Positions 52,199 to 61,193 of a stretch of DNA of 63,311 nucleotides are shown here, piece by piece. Each line of letters starts with the position of its first letter. Position 1 is the stretch's first letter. A program made the translations under genes and the position numbers. This stretch comes from an uncultured Lachnospiraceae bacterium (GTDB taxonomy: Bacteria; Bacillota; Clostridia; Lachnospirales; Lachnospiraceae): NCBI GenBank assembly GCA_910586015.1, contig CAJUGJ010000021.1, forward strand, positions 1-63,311, read 5' to 3'. Under the pieces are notes generated by a model. That model saw only the letters and a list, made by a program, of their open reading frames with translations. It made no database searches and was not told the origin of the DNA.

Positions 52199-53653
52199 TT
52201 AATTTTCTTCTATAGCCTGAAATTGAAATGAAAATTCTGTTCCTATGCCCAATTTACTTTTTACATCTATTGTTCCTCCATGACGTAGTGCAATTTGTTT
52301 TGCAATTGCTAAACCTAGTCCAGATCCTTTTGCATTTTGACGAAGTTTTGACTTATAAAACTTTTCAAAGACACTTGGCAATTCTTCTTCACTGATTCCA
52401 ATTCCTTCATCTCGAATAGAAACATAAATTCCATCCTTTCCACAAAATGTAACATGAATAGTTGAACCTTCTGGAGAAAATTTAACTGCATTATCTAAAA
52501 TTACTAAAAACATTTGACGTAGACGATCATAATCACCATACATCATATAAACTTCTTGATCGTGATTTAATTCAATTTGAATTTTCTTTTCCTCACTGAG
52601 TGGACGGATACTTCGAACTAACTCTTCAAAAATTTGAAGGAGATTGACAGGTTCTGTTTCAATAACAAAATCTGGATTTTGCATTTTTGATAGTAATAAA
52701 AGATCTCCCACTAATCGTTCCATACTTTTACATTCCGAAAGCATCCGTTCATAATACTGTTTTGTTTTTTCCTCTCCCGTTACTACACCATCTACTAAAC
52801 TTTCTGTATAAGCTCTAACGACAGTAATTGGAGTTCTAAGTTCATGCGATACGTTTGCAAAAAAATCCAATCTCATTTGATCCAAATTTTTTCTAATCTT
52901 TTCATTCTCTTGCAATTTATCAGTTAAAAAATCTAATGTTCTTGCTAAATCTCCAATCTCATCTTTGCGATCAATTCCGGTTTTTGTGTCATACTTACTA
53001 TCTACCAAATCTAAAGCGGTTTCTCTCATTTTCATAATTGGCTTTGTTAATTGTCTGGCAAACATAATAGCAATAATAAAAGAAACTACGGCTGCACCTA
53101 ACATACTATTCACCATCATAGAGAATCCATTATCTGCTGCTTTATCCTGAACTTCCATCTGAGCACTTAATAAAAGTGCCCCACAGGTTTCTCCATTTTT
53201 TCCTATAATCGGAATTCCTAAAGTAATCATAGTACAACCATGAATTTCACTATAATATGTTCCATATCTTTTCTGTCCTGAAAAAGCAGTTCGAATAATT
53301 TTTTGTAATTCTTCTGAAAGGGATACATCTTTTAGATCTACATTTTCCATTTGTTCATTCATTGGTTCTTTTGCATCTGAATTGGAAATTGTCCAAATTT
53401 CGTCTGTTGTAAGTTCCAATAAATTTTCTAAATAGTTTCTACACTGTGTATATTCCTCGTTTAAAATATATTCATTTAAACGCTTTGAAATGGTTGCAGC
53501 CTGTCCTTCCAGATTTTTTCTATAATCTTCCATCATTGTACTTTGATACAAACGCATATAAATGATACCAAGCACAACCGAAAATAAAATCATCAAACAC
53601 GCATAATTAATATAGACCCGGAAAAACAAATGGCTTCCGGTTCTTCTTTTCAT
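52199..53653 (-). CDS. Sensor histidine kinase
   Basis: A 484-residue membrane kinase. Helix 1 lies at about 10-32, an extracellular sensor follows, helix 2 is near 180-200, then a HAMP domain. The dimerisation box is FFANVSHELRTPITVVRAY with the phosphorylated His. The ATPase shows ILDNAVKFSPEGS (N box), DEGIGISEEELPSVFEKFYK and SGLGLAIAKQI (G boxes). It begins 19 bp after the response regulator and is its evident partner. The stimulus is unknown. Confidence 0.95.
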   Translation of the reverse strand: MKRRTGSHLFFRVYINYACLMILFSVVLGIIYMRLYQSTMMEDYRKNLEGQAATISKRLNEYILNEEYTQCRNYLENLLELTTDEIWTISNSDAKEPMNEQMENVDLKDVSLSEELQKIIRTAFSGQKRYGTYYSEIHGCTMITLGIPIIGKNGETCGALLLSAQMEVQDKAADNGFSMMVNSMLGAAVVSFIIAIMFARQLTKPIMKMRETALDLVDSKYDTKTGIDRKDEIGDLARTLDFLTDKLQENEKIRKNLDQMRLDFFANVSHELRTPITVVRAYTESLVDGVVTGEEKTKQYYERMLSECKSMERLVGDLLLLSKMQNPDFVIETEPVNLLQIFEELVRSIRPLSEEKKIQIELNHDQEVYMMYGDYDRLRQMFLVILDNAVKFSPEGSTIHVTFCGKDGIYVSIRDEGIGISEEELPSVFEKFYKSKLRQNAKGSGLGLAIAKQIALRHGGTIDVKSKLGIGTEFSFQFQAIEEN

Positions 53654-53672
53654 AATTTTCCTCCATTACTTC

Positions 53673-54371
53673 TCAAGATTTCTCTTCTATTTCGAACTTA
53701 TATCCGACACCCCAAATAGTTTTGATACTCCATCCTGGATGTGTTACAGTATCCAATTTTGCACGAAGTCGTTTAATATGTGAATCTACTGTTCTACTAT
53801 CCCCAAAATAATCAAATCCCCAAAGGCTATCGAGTAAATTATCTCTGGTAAATACTTTATTGGGATTACTTGCCAGTGTCCACATTGTTTCTATTTCCTT
53901 TTTTGTCATCTGCATTTTTGTAGTACCAATATGCAGAGTATATTCATCTAAATTGATAGTCAAATTATCGATTGTAAGCATATTTTCTGAGGACTTTTCT
54001 TTTTCTTTTCTTACCATACGTCGCATTACTGCACGAACTCTTGCCATAACTTCACTTGGACTAAATGGTTTGACAATATAATCATCTGCCCCAATATCCA
54101 ATCCCATAATCTTTTCAAAATCCTCTCCACGAGCAGTAATTAAAATTACTGGTACATCTGATTTTGCACGTATTTTACGACAAACCTCATAACCATCTTC
54201 TTTTGGCATCATAACATCAAGTAAAACAACATCTGGAGAATATTTATGGAATAATCTTACAGCTTCTTCTCCATCTGAAGCAATGACTGGTTCAAACTCT
54301 TCTTTTCGGGCATAAGCAGCTAAAACATCTGTAATATCCGGATTATCGTCTGCAATTAACATGTACTGCAT
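53673..54371 (-). CDS. OmpR/PhoB-family response regulator
   Basis: The 232-residue product starts at ATG 54371 with GGAGGG upstream. The receiver domain has IADDNPDITDVLAAY, phospho-acceptor DVVLLDVMMPKEDGYE and the conserved Lys in ADDYIVKPFSPSEV. The C-terminal winged helix has TRDNLLDSLWGFDYFGDSRT and VDSHIKRLRAKLD. It is the first gene of the pair with the kinase. Confidence 0.96.
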   Translation of the reverse strand: MQYMLIADDNPDITDVLAAYARKEEFEPVIASDGEEAVRLFHKYSPDVVLLDVMMPKEDGYEVCRKIRAKSDVPVILITARGEDFEKIMGLDIGADDYIVKPFSPSEVMARVRAVMRRMVRKEKEKSSENMLTIDNLTINLDEYTLHIGTTKMQMTKKEIETMWTLASNPNKVFTRDNLLDSLWGFDYFGDSRTVDSHIKRLRAKLDTVTHPGWSIKTIWGVGYKFEIEEKS

Positions 54372-54592
54372 GTTTCCCTCCATTCTGTTCAATCGACAAA
54401 CTCTAAAAAAGCACATATAATAATATTATATTTAATTTCTTTGATTTAAACAAGTATTTTTTCACTGGAAAACTTAACTTTTTTGTATTGAATTCTTAAG
54501 TTTTTTTTACGCTCTGCCATCATTCTGACAAAATATTAACCTACAATCAAAATGGATGTGACACATGAATTCCGTAATAGGAGGACAAAGCC

Positions 54593-55366
54593 ATGAAACA
54601 GATAAAGTCACTCAGGCGTATTGTTTTCTTCGGATTTGCACTGCTGTTTAGTCTGTTGTTACTGTCTTCTCCGCTTATCACAAAGGCGGATGAAACGACA
54701 ACTGTAACACCAGCTACAGGTACAGACACGTCAGCAGAAAAGGATACCTCTAAAGATGAAACGAAAATACCTTTAATCAAACTTAATGTTCGATCGAAAT
54801 CCTTAGTAAAAGGAAAAACTTACAAACTCAATGTATATAACTTGACAGAAGAACAAAAGGTAAGTTTTAAATCTGATACACCAGAGATTGTTTCCGTAGA
54901 TGAAGAAGGGCTTATTACTGGAGAGGACTTTGGAAGTGCTGTTATTACAGCAACTATCAAAGAGGGAACGAAACTTATAACCACCCTGACTTGTGATATT
55001 ACGGTCGGACCTCCTGCAATCAGTGTAAAACTGACCAAGAACGAACTTATGCTTATGGTTGGAAAACGCACGAATTTAAAAACCATTCTTCAGCCTTATA
55101 ATACTGTTGAGGAAATTAAATATCTAAGTACTGATACAACAGTTGCAACTGTTAGCACTGGTGGTCGTATTACAGCAAAATCAGTTGGAGCAGCTACCAT
55201 TTATGCAATGCTTGACAATGGAAAATTTGACTGTTGTACTTTAACTGTAGTAGATGAAGAAACTTATCAAAAACTTATGGAGGAAGAAAATTCTTTGGAT
55301 TCTGATTCTCCAGAATCCAACTCCTCTGAAGAGGAAATGGATATTACTCCTAGTACAGAAATGTAA
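54593..55366 (+). CDS. Secreted protein with two bacterial Ig-like (Big2) domains
   Basis: The 257-residue precursor has a basic start and hydrophobic signal segment (IVFFGFALLFSLLLLSSPLI), then a Thr/Asp-rich linker. Two Big2-type units lie at about 60-140 (FKSDTPEIVSVDEEGLITGE) and 142-225 (STDTTVATVSTGGRITAKSV). The C-terminal tail is acidic and Ser-rich, with no LPxTG sorting signal or membrane anchor. It is probably released or loosely wall-bound. AGGAGG precedes ATG. It diverges from the two-component genes. Confidence 0.88.
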   Translation: MKQIKSLRRIVFFGFALLFSLLLLSSPLITKADETTTVTPATGTDTSAEKDTSKDETKIPLIKLNVRSKSLVKGKTYKLNVYNLTEEQKVSFKSDTPEIVSVDEEGLITGEDFGSAVITATIKEGTKLITTLTCDITVGPPAISVKLTKNELMLMVGKRTNLKTILQPYNTVEEIKYLSTDTTVATVSTGGRITAKSVGAATIYAMLDNGKFDCCTLTVVDEETYQKLMEEENSLDSDSPESNSSEEEMDITPSTEM

Positions 55367-55377
55367 TTGATTTGGGA

Positions 55378-55454
55378 TGCAGAAACAAAAACCACCATCA
55401 AAGAAAAGAACGTTAAACACATTCTTTTCTTTGATGGTGGTTTTTGTTTCTGCA
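55378..55454. terminator. Perfect 33-bp hairpin, bidirectional terminator
   Basis: Positions 55378-55410 and 55422-55454 are exact reverse complements with an 11-base loop. The stem touches the stop codon of the TIGR04086 gene. Perfect length of this kind is unusual for a terminator. Confidence 0.8.
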
Positions 55455-55829
55455 TTAACTTAACATTCCTCCTAACATTCCTCCTGCCCCCATCAATAGA
55501 AATGTCCTTATGTAGCTTCCTATAGAAAGAAATTGGGAAGTATCGTAAGTAAGTGCTAGTAAAAGATAAAGAAGAAAACATAGAACTGCCATTAAAAACC
55601 CCCATAAAAAACGTTTCTCCTTTACTTTTTTTCCAAGAAACAGTCCTGCTATAAATGCTGGAAGACAATCTGCTACTACAATCATAATTCCTATAAAAAT
55701 TCCAGAGATGTTTAGTTTCTCCATTAAAAGTGCAGTAAACATCAATAAGATTCCGGTTAATACTACAGTCAACATTACAGCGGTCAATAAATATAGTCCC
55801 TTCGAGAATCCTTTTGATTTTTCTTCCAT
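55455..55829 (-). CDS. TIGR04086-family membrane protein (YrzE-like)
   Basis: A 124-residue protein from ATG 55829, with TGGAGG upstream. It has four hydrophobic helices, about 10-32, 38-62, 70-92 and 100-122, with GLFLGKKVKEKRFLWGFLMA in the middle loop and GGMLGGMLS at the end. This matches a small Firmicutes membrane family often found near yajC and tgt, as here. Function unknown. Confidence 0.8.
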   Translation of the reverse strand: MEEKSKGFSKGLYLLTAVMLTVVLTGILLMFTALLMEKLNISGIFIGIMIVVADCLPAFIAGLFLGKKVKEKRFLWGFLMAVLCFLLYLLLALTYDTSQFLSIGSYIRTFLLMGAGGMLGGMLS

Positions 55830-56136
55830 GTATAGCCTCCAATCATTCGTTAGTCTGTACATGGTATGCACAATATTCACTTGTTATTCCATTCGTTTAT
55901 TGTATTAGAGATAATTACTTATTTTATTACAACATGGTTTTCTAAATTTTGGTTATTTCTTTATTCTATAAATTTCTGCGTCTAAATTTTTATCATTCCT
56001 ACATTATGAAACCAAAAAGAACGATTGATTTTCTTAGCTTTTTTTATTATACTATTCTTGTACTTGTAAGTTATAACTAACATTACTTTAATAAGTCAGA
56101 TACTATAACATATACACATAGAAATGAGGTCAATTT
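55830..56136. other. Intergenic region between divergent genes
   Basis: About 307 bp of AT-rich sequence between the TIGR04086 and PHP genes, presumably with both promoters. I see no RNA gene, strong palindrome or coding signal. Confidence 0.5.
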
Positions 56137-57006
56137 ATGAAATATATTGATTTACATGTTCATTCTAATCGTTCGGATGGTACAGACTCCCCCGCCGAAT
56201 TAGTGAAAAGGGCAGCCGCCCGTGGTCTTAGTGCTGTTGCACTTACCGATCACGATACTGTTAATGGAATTGAGGAGGCAATTCAAGCTGCTAAATTAGA
56301 ATCTCAAGCTGGTAGATCGATTCAAATTATTCCCGGAATTGAGATTTCTGCTGGTTATAAACAAAGAGACATTCATATTTTAGGTCTATTCATTCAATGG
56401 AACAATTTAGATTTAAAAAATGCTTTAGAAATTGCTATACAATCTCGAGAACGTCGAAATGAAGAAATGGTATCTAGACTTAGAAAGGCAGGAATCTCCA
56501 TTACGATTGATGATTTACGCAACCAAGAACCAGATACCGTAATTACTAGGGCACATTTTGCCAGATTTTTGACTGAACAAGGTTACGTACATTCTAAAGC
56601 AGAAGCATTTGAAAAATACTTAAATCCTTCTACTCCTTATTATGTACCAAGATCCTACATAGAACCATCGAAAGCAATCTCTCTTATTAAAAACTCTGGT
56701 GGTATTGCAATATTAGCACATCCTCTTTTATATGAACATACTTTACAGGAAACAAAAATTTTAATGGAAACTGTAATCCATCATGGTATTGAAGGTTTTG
56801 AAGCAATCTATTCTTCTCACTCGGATTCTGATGAACAACTTGTTCGTTCTTTTGCAAAAAAACATCATCTTCTTATTACAGGAGGTTCAGACTATCATGG
56901 TTCTAATAAGCCACTAATTCAGCTTGGTACAGGAAGAGGAAACTTAAAAATCCCTTATTCTATTTTAGAATCCCTTGAAGATTATTTAAAATCCCGAATA
57001 AAGTAA
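56137..57006 (+). CDS. PHP-domain phosphoesterase (YciV/TrpH-like)
   Basis: The 289-residue protein starts DLHVHSNRSDGTDSPAELVK, with the metal-binding HxH and D, followed by ALTDHDTVNGIEEA, IIPGIEISAGY, ILAHPLLYEH and GGSDYHGSNKP. This set fits the family of 3',5'-nucleotide bisphosphate and short-RNA phosphatases. GAAATGAGGTCAATTT precedes the ATG. It ends five bases before the possible TTG start of the next gene. Confidence 0.9.
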   Translation: MKYIDLHVHSNRSDGTDSPAELVKRAAARGLSAVALTDHDTVNGIEEAIQAAKLESQAGRSIQIIPGIEISAGYKQRDIHILGLFIQWNNLDLKNALEIAIQSRERRNEEMVSRLRKAGISITIDDLRNQEPDTVITRAHFARFLTEQGYVHSKAEAFEKYLNPSTPYYVPRSYIEPSKAISLIKNSGGIAILAHPLLYEHTLQETKILMETVIHHGIEGFEAIYSSHSDSDEQLVRSFAKKHHLLITGGSDYHGSNKPLIQLGTGRGNLKIPYSILESLEDYLKSRIK

Positions 57007-57011
57007 AACCA

Positions 57012-57911
57012 TTGATAGATATTGATAAGTTGCTTTCTCTGTGTGGCGAATATATTACAACTGATTTTCAAGAATATGACAAATTGAAATTTGGGGGCAA
57101 TAGCATGTTGATAAAAATTGGGAGATTTGATTGTACGGAGTGCTGGGATGGTGTGTTTTATAAAAATTTATCAAACTATCCGAACATTACTGAATGGGAA
57201 ACTCAAACAATTATGGACTTTGTTGAATATGAAGCTAAATATGGAAGGACTTGTGATATTGAAGCAGAAGAAGTCGTTTTGAATCGGATTAAAGAATATA
57301 AAACAATAGGTAAAAATAAAAAACGTGTATCAGTACCAAAAAAAATAACGGAATGTACTGCTTGTCCAAAGTATAAAGGCTGTATAACTGATTTTGTGTG
57401 TCATACTTCTCCTATCGAAAATGCAATAAAAATATTTGATTGTGGAAGTCTACTTTCACCCGTTTTAGCACGAGGAATACCTGCAAAGGAACTTAAAGCT
57501 GAGAAAAGAAATGCAGCTAATGATCCCGAAGATTATTTCGATTATATTATGTTTGCATGGGGAAACTGCCAATCAGGAGATCGTTTAGTAATGGAACGAA
57601 AGTTGGGAAGATTTCCAAATAAAATCGATCTTAGTATAGATTTTACACCCGGAGTGCGTTTTTTCTTTCGATATCATGAGATTGTTCAGCATCCAAATAC
57701 AATATTTGAAGGTGTTTTACCACTCAAAATAAAAGATGAGGTCGTATTAAAGAATTGGGTTTATGCGATTATTGTTCCCACGATTTATCAAGATATTGTC
57801 AATCAACATATTCCCGAAAATTTGAAGGAAAAGATTCATTTTATCCAGAATGATTGTAAGGATATCTGGGAATGGTCAGAAAAAGTATATGAATATGTAA
57901 AGAAGATTTAA
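57012..57911 (+). CDS. Orphan protein, possibly ADP-ribosyltransferase-like
   Basis: A protein of up to 299 residues. A cysteine cluster CTACPKYKGC (about 114-123) precedes HTSPIENAIKIFDCGSLLSP, whose H-T-x-x-x-N-x-x-x-I-x-x-x-G-x-L-x-S layout resembles DarT-like ADP-ribosyltransferases, and DYIMFAWGN and FEGVLPLKIKDEVVLKNWVY follow. The link is weak and made by pattern only. The frame can begin at TTG 57012 without a ribosome binding site, or at ATG 57105 with GGGGG seven bases upstream (268 residues). No macrodomain antitoxin partner is nearby. Confidence 0.6.
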   Translation: MIDIDKLLSLCGEYITTDFQEYDKLKFGGNSMLIKIGRFDCTECWDGVFYKNLSNYPNITEWETQTIMDFVEYEAKYGRTCDIEAEEVVLNRIKEYKTIGKNKKRVSVPKKITECTACPKYKGCITDFVCHTSPIENAIKIFDCGSLLSPVLARGIPAKELKAEKRNAANDPEDYFDYIMFAWGNCQSGDRLVMERKLGRFPNKIDLSIDFTPGVRFFFRYHEIVQHPNTIFEGVLPLKIKDEVVLKNWVYAIIVPTIYQDIVNQHIPENLKEKIHFIQNDCKDIWEWSEKVYEYVKKI

Positions 57912-58030
57912 TGTAGTAAATTTAAGTTTGTCAAACTGATAATCCAAGCAATAGATACTAATGTCGAGCTTCATATTACTACAAAATGGAAATATTTTAA
58001 ACTATGTAATATTTTGCTATCTTTATAAAA

Positions 58031-58066
58031 AAGACCAGTAAAAAACAATTTCTTACTGGTCTTTTT
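58031..58066. terminator. Bidirectional terminator before yajC
   Basis: AAGACCAGTAA and TTACTGGTCTT form an 11-bp stem, with T- and A-runs outside. It separates the orphan gene and yajC, which converge. Confidence 0.88.
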
Positions 58067-58075
58067 TATAAAAAT

Positions 58076-58444
58076 TTATTTCTCAGTTATTTTTCTTTCT
58101 GATGATGTCATTTCTGGCTTTTCTACTTCTACAATTGCTGTTTTTTTCATTGGAATACGACAATTTTTATTACTTCCAAACTCGACAATAATAATCTCTT
58201 CCATTACATCAATTACTACACCATAAAATCCACTTGTAGTTAAAATACTGTCGCCAATTTGAATCGATGCCACTAAAGCATCCATCTTTTTTTGCTGTTT
58301 CTTTTGTGGGCGAATTGCCATAAAATAGAATAGTGCACCAATGACTACAATATATATCAACATCACTCCTATTGACATTGCTCCTGCATTTGCTGCTGGT
58401 TCTCCTGTTGCTGTACTTGACTCAAGAAATAATAAATGACTCAT
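58076..58444 (-). CDS. yajC: Preprotein translocase subunit YajC
   Basis: YajC associates with SecDF at the Sec translocon. The 122-residue product from ATG 58444 has one membrane helix (VMLIYIVVIGALFYFMA) followed directly by the family signature IRPQKKQQKKMDALV and a small SH3-like part with QIGDSILTTSGFYGVV. GGAGG precedes the start. It is 31 bp after tgt, the usual tgt-yajC order. Confidence 0.95.
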   Translation of the reverse strand: MSHLLFLESSTATGEPAANAGAMSIGVMLIYIVVIGALFYFMAIRPQKKQQKKMDALVASIQIGDSILTTSGFYGVVIDVMEEIIIVEFGSNKNCRIPMKKTAIVEVEKPEMTSSERKITEK

Positions 58445-58475
58445 AATATCCTCCATGTTCTGTTTTCTTTTTTCA

Positions 58476-59612
58476 TTACTCTTCTAGGTGCTGACGAAAT
58501 CCCTCTAACTTCTTCTTTTTATACAGAGCATATGTTTTTGTTTCGATTGCACCTCTGATTTCTTCCATCATTTTGTTATAAAAGTAAAGATTATGTGTCA
58601 CTAAAAGTCGCAATCCAAGCATCTCTTTCGCCTTTAATAAATGTCTGATATAAGCTCTGCTATAGGTTTGGCAGACAGGACATTGACATCCCTCTTCAAT
58701 TGGTCTGTCATCTAGTTCATACTTTGCATTAAGTAGATTCATCTTTCCACCATTTGTATAAGCATGTCCATGTCTCCCATTTCTTGCTGGATACACACAG
58801 TCAAAAAAATCAACTCCACGTTCTACTGCCTCTAAAATATTCTCTGGAGTTCCTACCCCCATCAGATATGTTGGTTTTTCTAAAGGAAGATATGGAACTG
58901 TTTTTTCAATAATTTCATACATCGCTTCATGTGTTTCCCCAACAGCAAGTCCCCCCAAAGCATATCCATCCAAATCTAAATCAGAAATCTGTTTTGCATG
59001 TTCTATTCGAATATCTGCAAATGTTCCTCCCTGATTAATACCGAATAACATTTGTTTTGGATTAATTGTATCCTCTAAAGAATTAAGTCTTTGCATCTCT
59101 TTTTTGCATCGTACTAGCCAGCGACTTGTACGGGCAACGGAATTTTCCATATACTCTCTGGTTGCAGGATGTGGTGGACATTCATCTAATGCCATTGCAA
59201 TGGTAGATGCTAGATTCGATTGAATCTGCATACTCTCCTCTGGTCCCATAAAAATTTTTCTTCCATCTACATGAGATTGAAAATAAACCCCTTCTTCTTT
59301 AATTTTTCTTAATCCTGCCAGAGAAAATACTTGAAATCCACCAGAATCCGTTAAAATAGGTCTGTCCCATACCATAAATTTATGAAGTCCACCTAGCTTT
59401 TTTATCACCTGATCACCCGGTCTTACATGGAGATGATAGGTATTAGAAAGTTCTACTTGTGTGCCAATTTCTTGTAAATCCTTCGTTGAAACTGCCCCTT
59501 TAATTGCTGCTGCCGTTCCGACATTCATAAATAATGGAGTCTGTACACATCCATGTACAGTAATCAATTCACCGCGTTTTGCATTTCCGTCTTTACAAAT
59601 TAAACGGTACAT
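58476..59612 (-). CDS. tgt: tRNA-guanine transglycosylase
   Basis: Tgt exchanges the wobble guanine of GUN-anticodon tRNAs for a queuosine precursor. The 378-residue product from ATG 59612 has GTAAAIKGAVSTKDL, the active-site VWDRPILTDSGGFQVFSLAG, FDCVYPARNGRHGHAY with the nucleophilic Asp, and a zinc site from CQCPVC and later His. No queuosine biosynthesis genes are in the window. It is followed by yajC. Confidence 0.97.
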   Translation of the reverse strand: MYRLICKDGNAKRGELITVHGCVQTPLFMNVGTAAAIKGAVSTKDLQEIGTQVELSNTYHLHVRPGDQVIKKLGGLHKFMVWDRPILTDSGGFQVFSLAGLRKIKEEGVYFQSHVDGRKIFMGPEESMQIQSNLASTIAMALDECPPHPATREYMENSVARTSRWLVRCKKEMQRLNSLEDTINPKQMLFGINQGGTFADIRIEHAKQISDLDLDGYALGGLAVGETHEAMYEIIEKTVPYLPLEKPTYLMGVGTPENILEAVERGVDFFDCVYPARNGRHGHAYTNGGKMNLLNAKYELDDRPIEEGCQCPVCQTYSRAYIRHLLKAKEMLGLRLLVTHNLYFYNKMMEEIRGAIETKTYALYKKKKLEGFRQHLEE

Positions 59613-59749
59613 ACCAACCTCCATTTATATTTCTTTTTTTAATAGACGAGCTACTGTAGTACAAGTATACATAGTATAACCGATTTTTTCAACCCAAAAA
59701 TAACAGTTCTGTCCTATTATATCTAAATTTTTTATAAAGACATAAATAC

Positions 59750-59798
59750 AGAGAGGTCAGTTCCATGTCATAATAGGTATGAAACTGACCTCTCTGTA
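59750..59798 (-). terminator. Terminator of the HPr-like gene
   Basis: AGAGAGGTCAGTT and AACTGACCTCTCT form a stem of about 13 bp, extended by CAT/ATG. It lies between the HPr-like gene and tgt. Confidence 0.8.
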
Positions 59799-59832
59799 TC
59801 ATTTCGTTACAAGGCATACTTTAAAGTTTGCT

Positions 59833-60060
59833 TTATCTCTGACTCATAAATTTTTGGCAAATCCGCTCAAATCCTGCATCTTCTCCATGGCAAGAAACCA
59901 TAATAGGATTTGAAATAAGGCTTAAAACTCCTAAAAAAGATTTCGCATCTACAATAATGCGGTTATAAATTACATCAATATCAAAGTCACATCTTCCTGC
60001 GGCATTAACAAACTCTTTTACTTCTTCTGGCTCTTGTAACATAATCTTTGTTTTTTCCAT
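59833..60060 (-). CDS. HPr-like protein lacking the phosphorylatable histidine
   Basis: A 75-residue HPr-fold protein from ATG 60060. FDIDVIYNRIIVDAKSFLGVLSLI matches the HPr region around Ser46 in the order D-AKS-LGV-SL; it is quoted here only in part: VDAKSFLGVLSLI (38-50). The N-terminal GIHARPA segment that holds His15 is replaced by VKEFVNAAGRC. So it cannot carry phosphate in sugar uptake but could be a Ser-phosphorylated regulator like Crh. A single gene with its own promoter and terminator. Confidence 0.8.
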   Translation of the reverse strand: MEKTKIMLQEPEEVKEFVNAAGRCDFDIDVIYNRIIVDAKSFLGVLSLISNPIMVSCHGEDAGFERICQKFMSQR

Positions 60061-60372
60061 AGTCATCATTCCTCTCAAAAAAAATCAACTATTAACTCTC
60101 CAGAATCAATAAGCTGTATTAGCTTATGTTCGTGTTATACCACTAATTTCATGATTAGTCAATAATATGCAGAGGAAAAGATTTTGTATCCCTATTCCTT
60201 TTATTTTTGTTTACACCATACAAATTTTTATGTGTTTTATTTAAAAATTTATTTATTTTCGCCTTTTTAATTTCTATAATTTACCCTATTTTGAAATTCT
60301 TAACGTTCGAAACAAACAAGATTTTTCCTGAAATTTAAATTACTTTTTCACTTTTTTATTATTATAGAAGAA
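60061..60372 (-). promoter_or_regulatory. Spacer with the promoter of the HPr-like gene
   Basis: TTGACT (60157-60162) and TATAAC (60134-60139) on the minus strand are 17 bp apart. The rest of this 312-bp spacer is AT-rich and holds nothing else I can identify. Confidence 0.65.
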
Positions 60373-60957
60373 TTAATCTAATTCTTTTCCAAGATGTTGA
60401 ATTAAATCATTAGCAGATGGCATATAGATAGATGGAATAGCACATGTTTTATCTCCAAGCAACTTTTCTGCAAATCGTTCGCAAATAAAATCAAATGTAG
60501 CCTTTGTATATTTCACCTGTAAAAGATTTGCTACTTTGTCAAAGGTCAATGGTGGAATCGCATATCCCCACTGTACATCATCCTCACTGACATAGCGTAC
60601 TTGTTCTAAACAAGTTGGAGTCATCTCATAACGAGTATTCGTCTTATAGTTAATACAAATAATGTGAATATAATCTGTTTCTGAATCTATTTCTGTTTCT
60701 AAGCGACAAAATTCCTGTTGTCCTTTTAAATTGTCTTCTCCATCTAATATAAGAATTGCTGTTCCGCTTCCTCCATATGTCTTTGGAAGTCTGGAATCAA
60801 ACTGTAGTTTTTGTAGTGTACCAGATCTCAATAGAGAAATCAGCTTATCAATACTATCCTGATCTAAAACCCCACTGTCAATTTTACGCTCTTGTGTTAA
60901 AAAACTGACTAAAGTATCAATCTCTTTTTGTGAGAGCAACGCCATATTTTCATTCAT
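60373..60957 (-). CDS. Hypothetical protein with two FliM-like N-terminal motifs
   Basis: A 194-residue soluble protein. Residues 8-20 read LSQKEIDTLVSFL and 31-43 read LDQDSIDKLISLL. Both resemble the LSQxEIDALL segment at the N-terminus of flagellar switch proteins FliM and FliY, which binds phosphorylated CheY. The remaining 150 residues are a mixed alpha/beta domain that I do not recognise, without the FliM or CheC core motifs. GGAAGGT precedes the ATG. It diverges from the HD-GYP regulator. A link to chemotaxis is an inference from the motifs. Confidence 0.65.
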   Translation of the reverse strand: MNENMALLSQKEIDTLVSFLTQERKIDSGVLDQDSIDKLISLLRSGTLQKLQFDSRLPKTYGGSGTAILILDGEDNLKGQQEFCRLETEIDSETDYIHIICINYKTNTRYEMTPTCLEQVRYVSEDDVQWGYAIPPLTFDKVANLLQVKYTKATFDFICERFAEKLLGDKTCAIPSIYMPSANDLIQHLGKELD

Positions 60958-61193
60958 ACTCTTACCTTCCCTTTCTTAAAATAAATTTTTACTGCCTGCA
61001 TAAAATTATAGCATATCCTTGTCTGCAAAGTCAATGTGCTTCCTATTTAGGATCCCTCTGCATAAATTTCTATAAAATCTTAAATTTAACTTGTGTAATA
61101 GCGAAAACACTGGTATAATTTAAAAAACAATTAATTGTAACTAAACTCTCTTTTACTGTAAAAAGGATTCTAATTTTAAGAGGTGAAAATCTT

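Noticed and set aside
55267..55842. 191-codon minus-strand frame
   Set aside because: It runs through the perfect hairpin and overlaps both the TIGR04086 gene and the Big2 gene tail in another frame; Ser/Phe/Tyr-rich product of no family.
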